From an uncultured Eubacteriales bacterium (GTDB lineage: Bacteria; Bacillota; Clostridia; Christensenellales; UBA1242), in contig CARXKP010000006.1 of assembly GCA_949096025.1 (NCBI GenBank), positions 1 to 42,617 of the forward strand: DNA of 42,617 bases. Direction: 5' to 3'. The notes beneath the pieces are model-generated. The model ran no database searches. It had not been told where the DNA came from and worked only from the letters and a program-made list of their open reading frames with translations. Position numbers and translations under genes: made by a program. Shown here one piece after another: positions 23,919 through 31,485 of the stretch; position 1 is the first letter of the stretch, and every line of letters starts with the position of its first letter.

Positions 23919-24539
23919 TCACACAATTTGTTTAATTAAACTTGCAAGTCTTTCGGCTAGTCTTGTATGACTTTCTGCCGTCAAATGTAATCCATCTTCG
24001 CCTGCTTCTAATATGTCATTTTCAACAAAGTAACAGTTTTTCTTTTGAGCCAAAGTTTTATAACATTCATTAAAGTATTTTGATTTTTCTTCTGCCCCCT
24101 TAAATTTATCAACCACATCTCTAATTTTGCAAGGAGCAATCAAAATTATTTGTGGCACTTTTATAAGGTCTTGAGCCAAATTTTCTCTTAAATGCTCAAT
24201 ATAATACTTTCCTATTGCTCTAGCACACTTTTCTGCATCATAATCAAATTCTAACTTTAAATTATTTGTACCTAGCATTAAAATCAAATAATCTACTGGG
24301 TCGTGCGTTAAAACACATTGAGAGAAAAATAACGCTCCATTCCTATTCCCCCTTGGAAATTTCTCATCATCTTGAGCGATATTTCTTCCTCGGAATCCCT
24401 CTTCTATAACCTCAAATTCACCACCTAAAATTTTTGCCAATCTTTTTGTCCAGCGGATATTTTCATCATATCGTCCGCCCCAAGTTCCTGGAATAGTTCC
24501 CCAGGTATTTGAATCACCGTAACAAAGCAACCTTTTCAT
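23919..24539 (-). CDS. SGNH/GDSL-family hydrolase
   Basis: A 206-aa esterase-like enzyme. All SGNH blocks are visible: LLCYGDSNTWG with nucleophile Ser10, GFRGRN with the oxyanion Gly, LMLGTNNLK with Asn, and DGLHL near the C-terminus with catalytic Asp182 and His185. No signal peptide is present, so it acts in the cytoplasm. The layout with GGRYDENIRWTKRLA is like arylesterase or acyltransferase members related to mycobacterial esterases. AGGAG before the ATG sets the start. Two tiny overlapping reading frames sit in its leader. The substrate ester is unknown. Confidence 0.88.
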   Translation of the reverse strand: MKRLLCYGDSNTWGTIPGTWGGRYDENIRWTKRLAKILGGEFEVIEEGFRGRNIAQDDEKFPRGNRNGALFFSQCVLTHDPVDYLILMLGTNNLKLEFDYDAEKCARAIGKYYIEHLRENLAQDLIKVPQIILIAPCKIRDVVDKFKGAEEKSKYFNECYKTLAQKKNCYFVENDILEAGEDGLHLTAESHTRLAERLASLIKQIV

Positions 24540-24548
24540 AATTTACTC

Positions 24549-24610
24549 CTATATAATCTTAAATCTATCTCCAGAATGCATTACTTTAACACTTTTTCAG
24601 TTTTTTTCAT
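24549..24610 (-). other. Two chained mini-ORFs in the SGNH leader
   Basis: After an extended -10 promoter the leader holds AGAGG-TAAAT-ATG, opening MKKTEKVLK-stop (24610-24581). Its stop overlaps the start of MHSGDRFKII-stop (24581-24549, TAATG). The second stop overlaps the AGGAG of the SGNH gene. One extra base would fuse both into a 20-codon peptide. Either a leader-peptide control or a decayed small gene. Confidence 0.4.
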
Positions 24611-24629
24611 ATTTACCTCTAATAATAAC

Positions 24630-24658
24630 TTTATATCATAAATACATTTTTTTTCAAA
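24630..24658 (-). promoter_or_regulatory. Promoter of the SGNH hydrolase gene
   Basis: Minus strand TTTGAA (24653-24658), a 17-base spacer and TATAAA (24630-24635) with TGA upstream (extended -10). The leader runs about 90 bases and includes two mini-ORFs. Confidence 0.55.
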
Positions 24659-24675
24659 ATAAATAAATTCATAAA

Positions 24676-24711
24676 ATAAAAAACAATCCTCTGCTGGACT
24701 GTTTTTTATTA
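24676..24711 (-). terminator. Intrinsic terminator after the HD hydrolase gene
   Basis: ACAATCC (24683-24689) and GGACTGT (24696-24702) pair with one mismatch around a six-base loop. A and T tracts flank the hairpin, which lies 13-48 bases beyond the HD-gene stop. Confidence 0.7.
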
Positions 24712-24723
24712 TTTGTCATCTTT

Positions 24724-25236
24724 TTATAAATTTCGTAAATCATTAAGTTCATCATAAATTTCAGGAACGCTATCTCTAAATTCTTCAAAAAGTTTCTCCA
24801 TATCATATTCTTCTGCATATATTTTTGATTGACAAACAGCATCATACTTATCTAACTTTTTAACAAACTTCGCTTCCTTTGTTTGACCCTTTTCAAATTC
24901 AAGCCAAATATCTTCAATCTCTGGCATTTCATAATCTTTGGCAAGTCTTTTTATGCAGGCATATTCTCTTTCAAACTTAACCTCAGGTGGCATTTTCTCC
25001 ATTGGAGTAACATCACCGGCATCAATTTCACAAAGTTCGTGGAAAACAATCATCTTTAAAACTTTAAGTTCATCAAGATTTAAATGATTTTTACTCATTA
25101 TCTCAATACCCATCAACAGCATAGAAAAAGTATGTTCGGCATCACTTTCAAGTCTATCTGGGACTTCTCTATAAATCCAACCTTTGCGAATAAGTTTCTT
25201 TAATTTTGCTATTTCATTATAAAACGATTTTTCCAT
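24724..25236 (-). CDS. HD-domain phosphohydrolase (YfbR/HDDC2-like)
   Basis: A 170-aa HD-superfamily enzyme. The metal site is visible as DAEHTFSM (His35), VFHELCEIDAGDVTP (His66, Glu67) and KKLDKYDAV (Asp). YfbR/HDDC2 relatives remove phosphate from deoxynucleoside 5'-monophosphates. Here the HD pair is His-Glu, a conservative change at a metal ligand. The N-terminus MEKSFYNEIAKLKKLIRKGW matches the family start. There is no ribosome site; TATAAT ends six bases before ATG, so the mRNA is predicted leaderless. It is divergent from the coiled-coil gene at 25358 and probably monocistronic. Nucleotide specificity is inferred. Confidence 0.85.
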   Translation of the reverse strand: MEKSFYNEIAKLKKLIRKGWIYREVPDRLESDAEHTFSMLLMGIEIMSKNHLNLDELKVLKMIVFHELCEIDAGDVTPMEKMPPEVKFEREYACIKRLAKDYEMPEIEDIWLEFEKGQTKEAKFVKKLDKYDAVCQSKIYAEEYDMEKLFEEFRDSVPEIYDELNDLRNL

Positions 25237-25242
25237 AGAATT

Positions 25243-25270
25243 ATTATACTACAAATTTTTGCTTTGTCAA
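25243..25270 (-). promoter_or_regulatory. Promoter of the HD hydrolase gene (leaderless type)
   Basis: Minus strand TTGACA (25265-25270), a 16-base spacer and TATAAT (25243-25248), then six bases (AATTCT) and ATG at 25236. Both boxes are perfect consensus. Confidence 0.8.
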
Positions 25271-25304
25271 TGGACTATAAATAATATGTAATGTAAAAAG
25301 CATA

Positions 25305-25334
25305 TTGACAAATATATTATTTTAATGCTAAAAT
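25305..25334 (+). promoter_or_regulatory. Promoter of the coiled-coil protein gene
   Basis: TTGACA (25305-25310), an 18-base spacer and TAAAAT (25329-25334) with TGC upstream (extended -10). The site TAAGGAGG at 25345-25352 follows. Confidence 0.75.
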
Positions 25335-25357
25335 AATTATATAATAAGGAGGCATTT

Positions 25358-26551
25358 ATGGGAATGTTACCATTTCTTATTCTCGCAGCTGCACAAAAAA
25401 GACAAAAGGAAGAAGCTTCCGCTGCAAGAGCAAGATCAGCAAGACAAAGAAGAGAGGCGGAAGAGGCTAAATTAAAATCTAGTCGTTCTGGTTATCGCTA
25501 TGTTAATCCTGAAAAGCTTACTCACCTTAAAGTTGAAGAAATCTCTAACACTCAAGTTCGAGAATTCTTAGAGGGATTTTTTAAATATGCTCAAATCAAA
25601 AATGAAGAAAAAATAGCTTCAATGCAGGAAACTATAAAAGAAAAAGAAAGTGAACTTGAGGTCTTAAAACAACAAGATGAGGTAATGACTCAAAAACAAA
25701 AAGCCGCAGCTGAAGTATTGAAAGAATGCATTAATAAAGTAAAAAATAAACATCTTTTAGAATATAGAGTTTCTTATTTTGGTGCTAATACGCCATCTGG
25801 TAAAATTATGGATAAATTACAACAAAATAGCATTTTGCGACAAATTGAAAATATTAATGTTGGAAGTTTAAAACTTAATATGTACTTTGATTTTGAGGCG
25901 GTACACGGCGTGCCTTTAAAACAATCAAATTTCTATAAAAAATTAACTGAATATAAAGAAAGTTACTATGAAGATATTGCTAGATTGGAAGGCAATCTTT
26001 CAGAACTTCAAAAGCAATTAAAGAAAACTATATGGCTTCCTAAAAGAAAGGAACTTAAAAATAGTATAGAAAATCTCTCATCGGAAATTTCTACTGAAAG
26101 AACTCGCAGCACTCAATTTGAAGATAAAATAGATGCTTTCTTTGAATTTTATGACATTGTTTATTCCCTTGACAAAAAAGAACTCGCAGTTATTGAAGAC
26201 GCAATAAGCGATGGTATGTCTGGCAGAAGATCAAAATTATCAAATGATCTATATAGCACTAAATATTCAATAAATGACCTTACAAGCAAAATTGAAAGTT
26301 CTAAAAAACCAGATTATAAAAGTCTTGTTGAAAGTTATGTACTTGACCACCCTGAATATACTGTGGATATCTTGGATGAAATTGAAAAAGGCATAAAAGT
26401 GGCAGAAAAAGAGAGCATTGAAAAAGAAACTGGTTTTTGCTTGACACGAGTCACAGCAATTGACGGAAAAATTGAAACTGACAAAATGTGTCAGCTTGTA
26501 AAAAATGTAAAGAGTGCTGTTATTGACAGAGATAGAGAAAGAGAAGAATAG
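25358..26551 (+). CDS. Uncharacterised coiled-coil protein
   Basis: A 397-aa protein with no recognised domain. It begins with a short hydrophobic stretch (MGMLPFLILAAA), too short for a certain membrane helix, then an Arg/Ala/Glu-rich helix (about 13-40), a YRYVNPEKL segment and two long coiled coils (about 75-125 and 195-255). Between them is a beta-like patch (EYRVSYFGANTPSGK). The C-terminal part (about 330-390) contains a Cys in ETGFCLTRVTAIDGKIET. The build suggests a structural or envelope-associated protein. It has a strong AAGGAGG site and its own terminator. Function unknown. Confidence 0.75.
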   Translation: MGMLPFLILAAAQKRQKEEASAARARSARQRREAEEAKLKSSRSGYRYVNPEKLTHLKVEEISNTQVREFLEGFFKYAQIKNEEKIASMQETIKEKESELEVLKQQDEVMTQKQKAAAEVLKECINKVKNKHLLEYRVSYFGANTPSGKIMDKLQQNSILRQIENINVGSLKLNMYFDFEAVHGVPLKQSNFYKKLTEYKESYYEDIARLEGNLSELQKQLKKTIWLPKRKELKNSIENLSSEISTERTRSTQFEDKIDAFFEFYDIVYSLDKKELAVIEDAISDGMSGRRSKLSNDLYSTKYSINDLTSKIESSKKPDYKSLVESYVLDHPEYTVDILDEIEKGIKVAEKESIEKETGFCLTRVTAIDGKIETDKMCQLVKNVKSAVIDRDREREE

Positions 26552-26559
26552 TTACTTAA

Positions 26560-26585
26560 AAAGATGAGTTATACTGCTCATCTTT
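26560..26585 (+). terminator. Terminator of the coiled-coil gene
   Basis: AAAGATGAG (26560-26568) pairs perfectly with CTCATCTTT (26577-26585), eight-base loop, starting 9 bases after the stop codon. Confidence 0.8.
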
Positions 26586-26591
26586 TATTAA

Positions 26592-26833
26592 TCCAAATTT
26601 TCAGACCAAAATCTGTATTTAGCAGAAAAACAATCACATACAAAAACTATCTTTAAAAAATGATATTAGAAGGAATTCGTATAGGAGAAGCACAAAAACG
26701 TGATGAAATTGATGCAAAAACAAACTTTTATGATTATGGGCCAACAATTTTTGCTAGACCATATGAAGCATATAAACTTTGCCAAGCCATAAATAATGCA
26801 AATACGCGTATTCATAAAGAAAAGGAAATGTAA
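26592..26833 (+). pseudogene. Probable decayed gene fragment with a homopolymer frameshift
   Basis: The 309-base stretch between the coiled-coil gene and the PlsC-like gene holds two adjoining frames. One, without a Met, reads FSDQNLYLAEKQSHTKTIFKK and stops at 26661-26663. The other starts at 26660 as 57 codons (MILEGIRIGEAQ, later YDYGPTIFARPYEAYKLCQ and NNANTRIHKEKEM). One extra A in the A6 run at 26655-26660 would join them. The 5' end of the gene is absent and no ribosome site is visible, so I read it as a remnant. The 57-aa frame could still be a small gene; codon use looks native. Its parent family is not recognised. Confidence 0.4.
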
Positions 26834-26864
26834 AAAATATAAGCAACGTTGCTCATATTTTTAT
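26832..26864. terminator. Terminator between the fragment and the PlsC-like gene
   Basis: AAATAT-A-AGC and GCT-C-ATATTT pair with one mismatch around AACGTT. A and T runs lie on the two sides, so it can serve both convergent directions; it touches the PlsC-like stop codon. Confidence 0.65.
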
Positions 26865-27562
26865 TTAACTGATAAATTGCCATTTTCAATCATTTTACCA
26901 AGTTCATTACAGCGATTACAAAAATACCTTGCCATTTCATCTCGATTATTAAACTTATCCTTTATCTCGCTATATAAAACAGGTTTATCCACAAGATGAA
27001 TATGTTTTTTCTTATGTAGATAAGATAAATAAATTGGCAAATCCAGCCCCCTATCATAGCAGTATTTTAGAAGGACAGTAAATCCTGCGTGAAAGGCTGT
27101 TAGGTTGCTAAAATAACCATTTTCTGATGCTTCTGGGAAAATTACCACACTTTGCCCTTCGCTGAGAGTGTTATAACTATCTTTAATAGCCCTATAAAAT
27201 CTTGCATCGTGATAAGTAGGGATTAGGTCAAGTCCTTTATAAAATAATCTCATAAAAGGTGCAGCAAAAACACCAATTATTTTTGAGATAGGTTTTTTAA
27301 TATGCTTTTTTTGTGTGAAATAAATATCAGTAAGATAGGCATAAACTTCCTTAAACTTTCCATTCATTTCGTGGGTACCCCAAAATCTAAAAGTTTGTTT
27401 ATTAAATAGTTCAAATGATAACGGACCAGATGCCCCCACGTGATTACTAAGCACAATCGCTCTATCCTCTACCATCTCTCCAAGATAAACATATTTAATT
27501 TTTCTTTTGAAAATTTTAATAAAATTGCAATATCCTTTGTACCAAGTCTTTTTCTTTCTCAT
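26861..27562 (-). CDS. PlsC-like acyltransferase fold protein with altered HX4D
   Basis: A 233-aa protein with the layout of 1-acylglycerol-3-phosphate acyltransferases: motif I at AIVLSNHVGASGPL (His41), motif III at VVIFPEASENG and motif IV LDLPIYLSYL. In PlsC enzymes motif I is HX4D. Here the Asp is Gly46, and FPEGT is FPEAS, so activity may be lost or differ. No signal peptide or clear membrane helix is seen. Lys/Arg-rich ends would suit peripheral membrane contact. An AAAGGA site precedes the ATG. It is transcribed on its own, away from phospholipid genes. A role in lipid acylation is tentative. Confidence 0.65.
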   Translation of the reverse strand: MRKKKTWYKGYCNFIKIFKRKIKYVYLGEMVEDRAIVLSNHVGASGPLSFELFNKQTFRFWGTHEMNGKFKEVYAYLTDIYFTQKKHIKKPISKIIGVFAAPFMRLFYKGLDLIPTYHDARFYRAIKDSYNTLSEGQSVVIFPEASENGYFSNLTAFHAGFTVLLKYCYDRGLDLPIYLSYLHKKKHIHLVDKPVLYSEIKDKFNNRDEMARYFCNRCNELGKMIENGNLSVK

Positions 27563-27593
27563 TATTTTCCTTTTTTAAATTTTAACATAAAAT

Positions 27594-27627
27594 AAAAAAG
27601 TTTCAAACTGAATAGACAATTTGAAAC
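27594..27627 (-). terminator. Terminator of the AKR-to-TSCPD operon
   Basis: GTTTCAAA (27600-27607) pairs perfectly with TTTGAAAC (27620-27627), 12-base loop, followed on the minus strand by six Ts (27594-27599). It ends the five-gene operon. Confidence 0.85.
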
Positions 27628-27713
27628 AAAATTATCTTTAAAACCTACTTTTTCTTGGTTTTTAACTTGAGTTGCGACAATTACTGACAAAAAAATTAAA
27701 TAAATAATTACTT

Positions 27714-27968
27714 TTATTTTTGAGAGTTATATGCCTCTCTAACTGCTTTTGCAAGTTGGTCTGCACAAGATGTTCCTTTAAGTCCACAAGTGTTTCCTAA
27801 AAGTTTTTCCTCAATCTCAGATACAGACATTCCTTTTACAAGGGTTGAGATCGCTTTTAAGTTTCCGTTGCAACCACCTGTAAAAACAACCTCCTTAACA
27901 ATATCACCGTCAAGTTCTAACTTAATGTTTGTAGAACAAACACCTTTTGTTTTATAATTATATTCCAT
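27714..27968 (-). CDS. TIGR03905 family TSCPD-domain protein
   Basis: An 84-aa protein matching the small TIGR03905/TSCPD family found in anaerobic Bacillota: YKTKGVCSTNIKLELDGD at the start, VVFTGGCNGNLKAISTLV in the middle and a C-terminal GTSCADQLAKAV, where the usual TSCPD is TSCAD. Three conserved Cys (in VCST, GGCNGN, TSCAD) and one in NTCGLKG could bind a metal or cofactor. Function is unknown; the domain also occurs at the end of some ribonucleotide reductases. Its start lies 11 bases inside the M20 peptidase gene, with AGGAGG in that gene's coding sequence, so expression is coupled. Confidence 0.88.
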   Translation of the reverse strand: MEYNYKTKGVCSTNIKLELDGDIVKEVVFTGGCNGNLKAISTLVKGMSVSEIEEKLLGNTCGLKGTSCADQLAKAVREAYNSQK

Positions 27969-29079
27969 AATTTCCTCCTAATATCAATTTATCTAATTCT
28001 GTAATAATTTCAAGTAGCAATTCATTGTATTTAAAATAATCTTCAACTATCATATATTCATTTGGTTTATGAGCAAGCGCTAAATCTCCATTTCCAAATA
28101 AGAATGCTTTTCCACCTAGTCCCTGAAAATATCCTGCTTCACAACCTCCAATAAATTCGCCTTTTTCAAGATTATATTTTTTAATTATTCTATCAAGACC
28201 GACATCTTCTATATCTTCAAGTGGAGTAAGTGTAAAGTTTTCTCGAATACTTATTTTAGATCCTTCATACTCATTTTCAAGGCTTTGCAACTTTTGATTT
28301 ATAAGTCTTTTTACTTTATTAAGGTTTTTATGACTATTACTTCTAACATCGAATGTTACACTTGCTTGATCTGGAACAATATTTCCTTTATTGCCTCCGT
28401 TCATTATTCCACAAGATAAAGTAGTCCCATCAATCTTTTTATTTAATTTTTCTATATAACTTATAAGTTTGGCAGCAATATAATTAGCATTTATTCCATT
28501 TCCTGGGCAACTTGAATGACAGCCCTTTCCTAGTATTTCTACAACAAATTCATCATCTCCCTTACTACAAGTGCAAATCTTAAAAATTGTTGGCTCTCCA
28601 ACTATAGTGTATCTTGGAGTTATATTTCTTTTTCTAAGTTCATTACAAATTTCATTAACGCCCCTAAAACAAGTTTCTTCATCACAAGTAATACATACAA
28701 CTAATGGACTTTTTATCTTTGCAAGACTATCAAGATTATCAATAATACTGGCAAAAAAGCATTTCATATCAATTATACCAAGTCCATAAACTTTGCCACC
28801 CTCAATCCTTGCTTCATAAGGGCTAGTAAGGTACTCCTCTTCATTTGCAACCACAGTATCCATATGTCCATTTAAAATTATTGCATTATCTAAATTTTTA
28901 AGCAATGTATTGACACCTATTATGAGATTGTTCTTTTCTGTAATAGGAGCTTTTATTTTTATAATCTGTTTGCAACTTTTTTCAAATTTTGATATTAAAT
29001 ACTCTACTATCTCCCTGTTCTCTTCTTCACAGAAACTCTTAATTCCAACTAGGTCTTTAATCGTAATTAAATCATTCAT
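27958..29079 (-). CDS. M20 family metallopeptidase (ArgE/DapE-like deacylase)
   Basis: A 373-aa di-zinc amidohydrolase. Metal and catalytic residues are complete: NGHMDTV (His, catalytic Asp), GIIDMK (bridging Asp), TCDEET (catalytic Glu then metal Glu), VGEPT, and AHKPNEY (His). A dimerisation domain lies in the middle (KGCHSSCPGNGINAN). Relatives deacylate N-acetylornithine, N-succinyl-diaminopimelate or dipeptides. It overlaps the C26 amidotransferase gene by 4 bases and the TSCPD gene by 11, so the three are made together. A gamma-glutamyl or acyl-amino acid breakdown route would fit these neighbours, but this is inference. Confidence 0.88.
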   Translation of the reverse strand: MNDLITIKDLVGIKSFCEEENREIVEYLISKFEKSCKQIIKIKAPITEKNNLIIGVNTLLKNLDNAIILNGHMDTVVANEEEYLTSPYEARIEGGKVYGLGIIDMKCFFASIIDNLDSLAKIKSPLVVCITCDEETCFRGVNEICNELRKRNITPRYTIVGEPTIFKICTCSKGDDEFVVEILGKGCHSSCPGNGINANYIAAKLISYIEKLNKKIDGTTLSCGIMNGGNKGNIVPDQASVTFDVRSNSHKNLNKVKRLINQKLQSLENEYEGSKISIRENFTLTPLEDIEDVGLDRIIKKYNLEKGEFIGGCEAGYFQGLGGKAFLFGNGDLALAHKPNEYMIVEDYFKYNELLLEIITELDKLILGGNYGI

Positions 29080-29792
29080 TTCTTCTCCTGCTCTTCCCTA
29101 CATTTTTCAATAAAACTTACAAATATATCATTTTGAATTTTATCCTCTTCAAATAAAAGTTCTGGATGATATTTAATTCCTAAATAAAATCCGTCACTCT
29201 TACCTTCAATAACCTCAACTTGTCCATCATCTGACATAGCAACTATTTTTAACTGCTTTGGCAATGTGTCAGCAATATAAGTATGAATACTATTAACCTC
29301 AAAGTTATCCTTTTTGACAATATTATAAAAGGTGGAGTTTTTATCAACGATATTACATTTATGAGCATATTTTAGGTCTGGTCTTTTGTGACGGGAGGTA
29401 TCTTCAAGTAGTTTTGTTATTCCACCGAGTGCCCTTATCATACAGTTAAAGCCTGCACATATTCCTAGAATTGGCTTGCCCTTTTCAAAACAATAATTTG
29501 CAATAAACTCCTCATAATATGAAGAATACATTCCTCCCTGCAAAACAATTCCGTCACACATATCAACTAGTTCAATTAGTTCCTCTTTTTCCAAATCTGT
29601 AATTGATGTAGTATCGTGTTCATCGAGTTCTTGAAAATAATGTAATGAACACTGTGGCAAAATACCCACAACTCTCGCTCCATTTTTACAGAGGGCATAC
29701 CTTAAATCATTACTAATTTCCTGATTTGTCCAATTATAGAAACTTTCATCTCTATAATATTTTGTAACAATTCCAATCAATGGTTTTTTCAT
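29076..29792 (-). CDS. C26 family gamma-glutamyl hydrolase / glutamine amidotransferase
   Basis: A 238-aa class I amidotransferase-like hydrolase of the PuuD/gamma-Glu-GABA hydrolase type. The N-terminus KPLIGIVTKYYRDE is typical. GIVLQGGMYSSYYEEF, the nucleophile elbow ILGICAGFN (Cys112), VNSIHTYIADTLP (His170) and KYHPELL (His209, Glu211) give a complete Cys-His-Glu triad. Such enzymes cleave gamma-glutamyl amides in the cytoplasm. The downstream M20 peptidase starts in its stop codon (ATGA), suggesting they act on the same amino-acid conjugate. AAAGGA precedes the ATG. Confidence 0.88.
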   Translation of the reverse strand: MKKPLIGIVTKYYRDESFYNWTNQEISNDLRYALCKNGARVVGILPQCSLHYFQELDEHDTTSITDLEKEELIELVDMCDGIVLQGGMYSSYYEEFIANYCFEKGKPILGICAGFNCMIRALGGITKLLEDTSRHKRPDLKYAHKCNIVDKNSTFYNIVKKDNFEVNSIHTYIADTLPKQLKIVAMSDDGQVEVIEGKSDGFYLGIKYHPELLFEEDKIQNDIFVSFIEKCREEQEKK

Positions 29793-29803
29793 CTTTTATC
29801 CTT

Positions 29804-30322
29804 TTAAGATAAATCAATTTGTAAATCTATCATTTCTTCCTCTTTGTCAAACTTATAAGTTTTGTATCTTTTTATTTGTTTGAACCCTAGATCTTTAAAG
29901 CACCCTACCGCCACCTCTCGTGACAAAGGGACACCCTCGTCAATTAAAATCGCAAGTCCTTTTTCCTTTGCTTTTTCAAATAATTGTAGAATTGCAGGTT
30001 TCATATAGCCTTTTCCTCGATAACTAGAAAATATAATAACCCCTATATTACCTATCTTTTCATTTACTCTGCAACTGACCTCACCTACAAACTCACTTGT
30101 TTCTAAGTCCTTTATATAATAATAAAGCATTTTTGACATTTTTTCTTTATGCCAAGTCTCCCATTTTTCTTTTGGAAAATCTATACAACCGCTTTCATAA
30201 TGATAACCTTCATAAATAGGTTTATATCCTGCATTATAACTCATAGTTTCACTGTCACTAAGCATCTTTTCTCTAAACCATAAATCTTCAGGTTTGGGAG
30301 AATAAAGTTCAACTTGTTTCAT
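29804..30322 (-). CDS. GNAT-family N-acetyltransferase
   Basis: A 172-aa protein. The acetyl-CoA site is visible as NIGVIIFSSYRGKGYMKPAI (R/Q-x-x-G-x-G type, around residues 91-110), followed by ILIDEGVPLSREVAVGCFKDLGFKQ, the typical motif B ending in GF. The N-terminal half has WHKEKMSKMLYYYIKD and FVGEVSCR, like RimJ/RimL-type members. The acceptor amine is unknown. It lies between the AKR-ferredoxin and C26 genes in an operon with gaps of 8 and 11 bases. TAGGA precedes the ATG. Confidence 0.82.
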   Translation of the reverse strand: MKQVELYSPKPEDLWFREKMLSDSETMSYNAGYKPIYEGYHYESGCIDFPKEKWETWHKEKMSKMLYYYIKDLETSEFVGEVSCRVNEKIGNIGVIIFSSYRGKGYMKPAILQLFEKAKEKGLAILIDEGVPLSREVAVGCFKDLGFKQIKRYKTYKFDKEEEMIDLQIDLS

Positions 30323-30330
30323 ATTTTTTC

Positions 30331-31449
30331 CTATTCAAATGAGTTTGCTACAAATTCTAAAAGTTCTCTAATTTTTAGGTGCTGAGGGCAAACTTTTTCA
30401 CATTTTCCACACTTGATGCAGGCACTTGCTTTTCCATTTTGAGTTGTATGGACATTATTATAATAAAAATCTGCATTCCAATCGTGATATGCCATTTTGG
30501 CATTCATATCTGCAAATAGATTTGGAATAAGTATTTTCATAGGGCAACCGTCAACACAATATCTACAACCTGTACATTGAATGAGATTTTGTGCTTTAAA
30601 GATTTTGCAAACTTTATCTATTGCCTCATATTCCTCTTCTTTAAGTGGTTTAAAGTCTTTCATATAGGAAAGATTATCTTGCATTTGCTCCATATTACTC
30701 ATTCCGGAAAGTACCATAACCACGCCTTCAGCACTTGCTGCAAATCTAATCGCGTAACTTGCATTACTAGCATTTCCAAGCCCTCTAAAGATCTTGTCTG
30801 CCTCTACTGGAAGATTTACAAGGTTTCCGCCCTTGACAGGCTCCATAACTATAACAGGTTTATTATGTTTTTGGCAAACTTCCAAACATTGCTTACCTTG
30901 AACTCCGCTGTCAAGATAATCAACATAATTTAGTTGAATTTGTACGATTTCAATTTCTGGATAGTCATTAAGGATTTTATCAAGATAGTCTGCATTATCG
31001 TGGAAAGAAAGACCTACGTGACGAACTTTTCCCTGTTTTTTGAGTTCAAAAGCAGTTTCATAAGCCTCACATCGTCTATATTTTTCATAATTTACCCTTC
31101 CTTGGGCGTGCATTAGATAAAAATCAAAATAATCAACACCACAAGCTTTTAACTGTAAATCGAATATCTTATAGATATCTTCTTTGCTGTTAAAGTAGTT
31201 TGCAGTAAGCTTATTTGTAATAGTATAACGATTTCTAGCGTATCTTTCTGCTACACATTTGCGAAAAGCAACTTCGCTTTTACCACTTAAATAACCGTGT
31301 GCTGTATCAAAATATGTAAGTCCTGCATCCATAAAAGCATCAACCATCTTATTAGTTTCTTCATAGTCAATTTCTACACCTTTCATCGGCAGTCGCATAA
31401 GCCCAAAACCAAAGTTTCCCTTTATTTCATCAAAATGTTTCATTGCCAT
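30331..31449 (-). CDS. Aldo/keto reductase with C-terminal 4Fe-4S ferredoxin domain
   Basis: A 372-aa oxidoreductase if started at ATG 31449. That ATG has AAGGA seven bases upstream; an earlier in-frame GTG at 31467 has no ribosome site and would place AAGGA inside the gene. The AKR barrel keeps the catalytic tetrad Asp48 and Tyr53 (YFDTAHGY), Lys80 (TNKL) and His114 (LMHAQGR). The C-terminus carries two iron-sulphur motifs, CTGCRYCVDGCP and CIKCGKCEKVCP, fit for two [4Fe-4S] clusters. This type is common in anaerobes and suggests electron input from ferredoxin. First gene of the operon ending at 27714. Substrate unknown. Confidence 0.92.
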   Translation of the reverse strand: MAMKHFDEIKGNFGFGLMRLPMKGVEIDYEETNKMVDAFMDAGLTYFDTAHGYLSGKSEVAFRKCVAERYARNRYTITNKLTANYFNSKEDIYKIFDLQLKACGVDYFDFYLMHAQGRVNYEKYRRCEAYETAFELKKQGKVRHVGLSFHDNADYLDKILNDYPEIEIVQIQLNYVDYLDSGVQGKQCLEVCQKHNKPVIVMEPVKGGNLVNLPVEADKIFRGLGNASNASYAIRFAASAEGVVMVLSGMSNMEQMQDNLSYMKDFKPLKEEEYEAIDKVCKIFKAQNLIQCTGCRYCVDGCPMKILIPNLFADMNAKMAYHDWNADFYYNNVHTTQNGKASACIKCGKCEKVCPQHLKIRELLEFVANSFE

Positions 31450-31485
31450 ATCTTTTTCCTTTTTCACAAATATTTAAGATTTTAA

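Noticed and set aside
31450..31467. GTG start for the AKR-ferredoxin gene
   Set aside because: The AAGGA ribosome site lies inside this extension and is correctly spaced for the ATG at 31449.
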